From Fibrobacter sp. (GTDB lineage: Bacteria; Fibrobacterota; Fibrobacteria; Fibrobacterales; Fibrobacteraceae), in NCBI GenBank assembly GCA_012515825.1, contig JAAYXQ010000045.1:1-8461 (forward strand): a DNA stretch of 8,461 bases, in the 5' to 3' direction. This document shows, one piece after another, positions 8,156 to 8,461 of the stretch. Made by a program: the position numbers and the translations under genes. How positions within the stretch are numbered: position 1 is the first letter of the stretch; each line of letters begins with the position of its first letter. The notes under the pieces were generated by a model that searched no databases, was not told the DNA's origin, and saw nothing but the letters and a program-made list of their open reading frames with translations.

Positions 8156-8160
8156 CAGTA

Positions 8161-8361
8161 ATGAAAAACAAAAAGACTTTTCTATTGATAACCCTCGGAG
8201 TTGCATTGCTAATGATCGGGTTTTTCTGTTTGGCTCAAGGGCCAGCAAATAATCCCCTCTCCCTGACAGTCGCACCAATTATTTTGATTTTGGCTTATCT
8301 TGTAGTAATTCCTATCGGAATTCTATGGGGTAGCAAAGATTCAAAGACTAAGGGCGATTAG
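8161..8361 (+). CDS. DUF3098-like small two-helix membrane protein
   Basis: This 66-residue protein has a basic start (MKNKK), a first membrane helix (about 6-26), a short loop (GPANNPLSL), a second helix (about 36-57) and a charged tail (GSKDSKTKGD). The loop followed by TVAPIILILAYLVVIPIGIL resembles the DUF3098 family of small membrane proteins known mainly from Bacteroidetes and relatives; the resemblance is from memory and the function is unknown. The start is supported by AGGA 5 nt upstream. The gene stands between a strong promoter and tRNA-Val, and its last codons (end of AAG, GGC, GAT, TAG) are read from the first 10 nt of the tRNA gene. RNase P cutting at the tRNA 5' end would therefore leave an mRNA without a stop codon. 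The reading frame looks genuine because of its composition, two clear helices and ribosome site. Confidence 0.8.
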   Translation: MKNKKTFLLITLGVALLMIGFFCLAQGPANNPLSLTVAPIILILAYLVVIPIGILWGSKDSKTKGD

Positions 8362-8426
8362 CTCAGCTGGTTCAGAGCAGCTGCCTTACAAGCAGCGGGT
8401 CAGCGGTTCGAATCCGTTATCGCCCA
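8352..8426 (+). tRNA. tRNA-Val (anticodon UAC)
   Basis: A complete 75-nt cloverleaf can be folded. The acceptor stem GGGCGAT (8352-8358) pairs with ATCGCCC (8419-8425) and the discriminator is A8426. The D arm is GCTC/GAGC with GG in the loop. The anticodon stem GCTGC/GCAGC (8380-8384, 8392-8396) closes loop CTTACAA with anticodon TAC at 8387-8389, reading GUA and other Val codons. The variable loop is GGGTC. The T arm AGCGG/CCGTT contains one G-T pair and loop TTCGAAT. CCA is not encoded (TACC follows), so it must be added by nucleotidyltransferase. The first 10 nt are shared with the upstream CDS. Confidence 0.96.
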
Positions 8427-8437
8427 TACCAATTTTT

Positions 8438-8461
8438 GGGGTGGTAGCTCAATTTGGTTAG
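8438..8461 (+). tRNA. Second tRNA, 5' part only (possibly tRNA-Asp)
   Basis: The last 24 bases fit the start of a tRNA: 7-nt acceptor strand GGGGTGG, then TA, D-stem GCTC, and a D-loop with GG (AATTTGGTTA) before a G that would begin GAGC or similar. It begins 11 nt after tRNA-Val, so the two are probably cotranscribed. The anticodon is outside the window. The sequence resembles bacterial tRNA-Asp starts (GGAGTGGTAG...), and Val-Asp tandems are common, but the identity is a guess. Confidence 0.75.

Noticed and set aside
1..8461. Mobile element, CRISPR array, toxin-antitoxin or defence system
   Set aside because: No transposase, integrase, inverted or direct repeat array or defence domain was seen; all genes are housekeeping families. 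A tRNA can be an integration site, but no attachment repeat or integrase is visible here.

Overview
This AT-rich window carries ordinary chromosomal housekeeping genes of a Gram-negative bacterium. Outer-envelope signs are a lipobox-type secretory lipoprotein and a lysophospholipid recycling enzyme. The combination of a DUF3098-like small membrane protein, a PhoH protein, a 7TM-HD phosphodiesterase and a glycine/serine-rich lipoprotein suggests the FCB group, perhaps Fibrobacterota. That placement is inference from family resemblance; no taxonomic search was possible. I see no phage, IS, CRISPR or defence genes.

Left part (1-4470, minus strand): two genes read leftwards, pepP then aas, 19 bp apart. 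pepP is an M24B Xaa-Pro aminopeptidase with all five metal ligands. aas is a very large gene whose 1017 visible codons form one uninterrupted frame running off the left edge. It encodes a three-part fusion of an LplT-type lysophospholipid transporter, a PlsC-type acyltransferase and an acyl-ACP synthetase. The whole lysophospholipid uptake and re-acylation cycle is thus on one polypeptide. Only the C-terminal lid of the synthetase is missing.

Middle (4471-8075): an 85-bp divergent intergenic region holds a plausible sigma70-type promoter for the rightward genes. A three-gene operon follows: a 97-residue coiled-coil lipoprotein of unknown function, a PhoH-family ATPase, and a 7TM-HD membrane phosphodiesterase of the PgpH type. 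Both junctions are 4-bp ATGA stop/start overlaps, so the three proteins are probably translationally coupled. The phoH/HD pair is a common bacterial arrangement, usually followed by ybeY; here ybeY does not follow and the lipoprotein in front is a less familiar partner.

Right part (8076-8461): a promoter of stable-RNA character (A-rich upstream tract, TTGACA, 17-bp spacer, TATATT, G+C-rich discriminator) precedes a 66-residue two-helix membrane protein, a tRNA-Val(UAC) gene, and the 5' end of a second tRNA gene, possibly tRNA-Asp. The last codons and stop of the small protein lie inside the tRNA-Val gene (10-nt overlap), so tRNA 5' maturation would remove the stop codon from the mRNA. This is the most unusual structure in the window.
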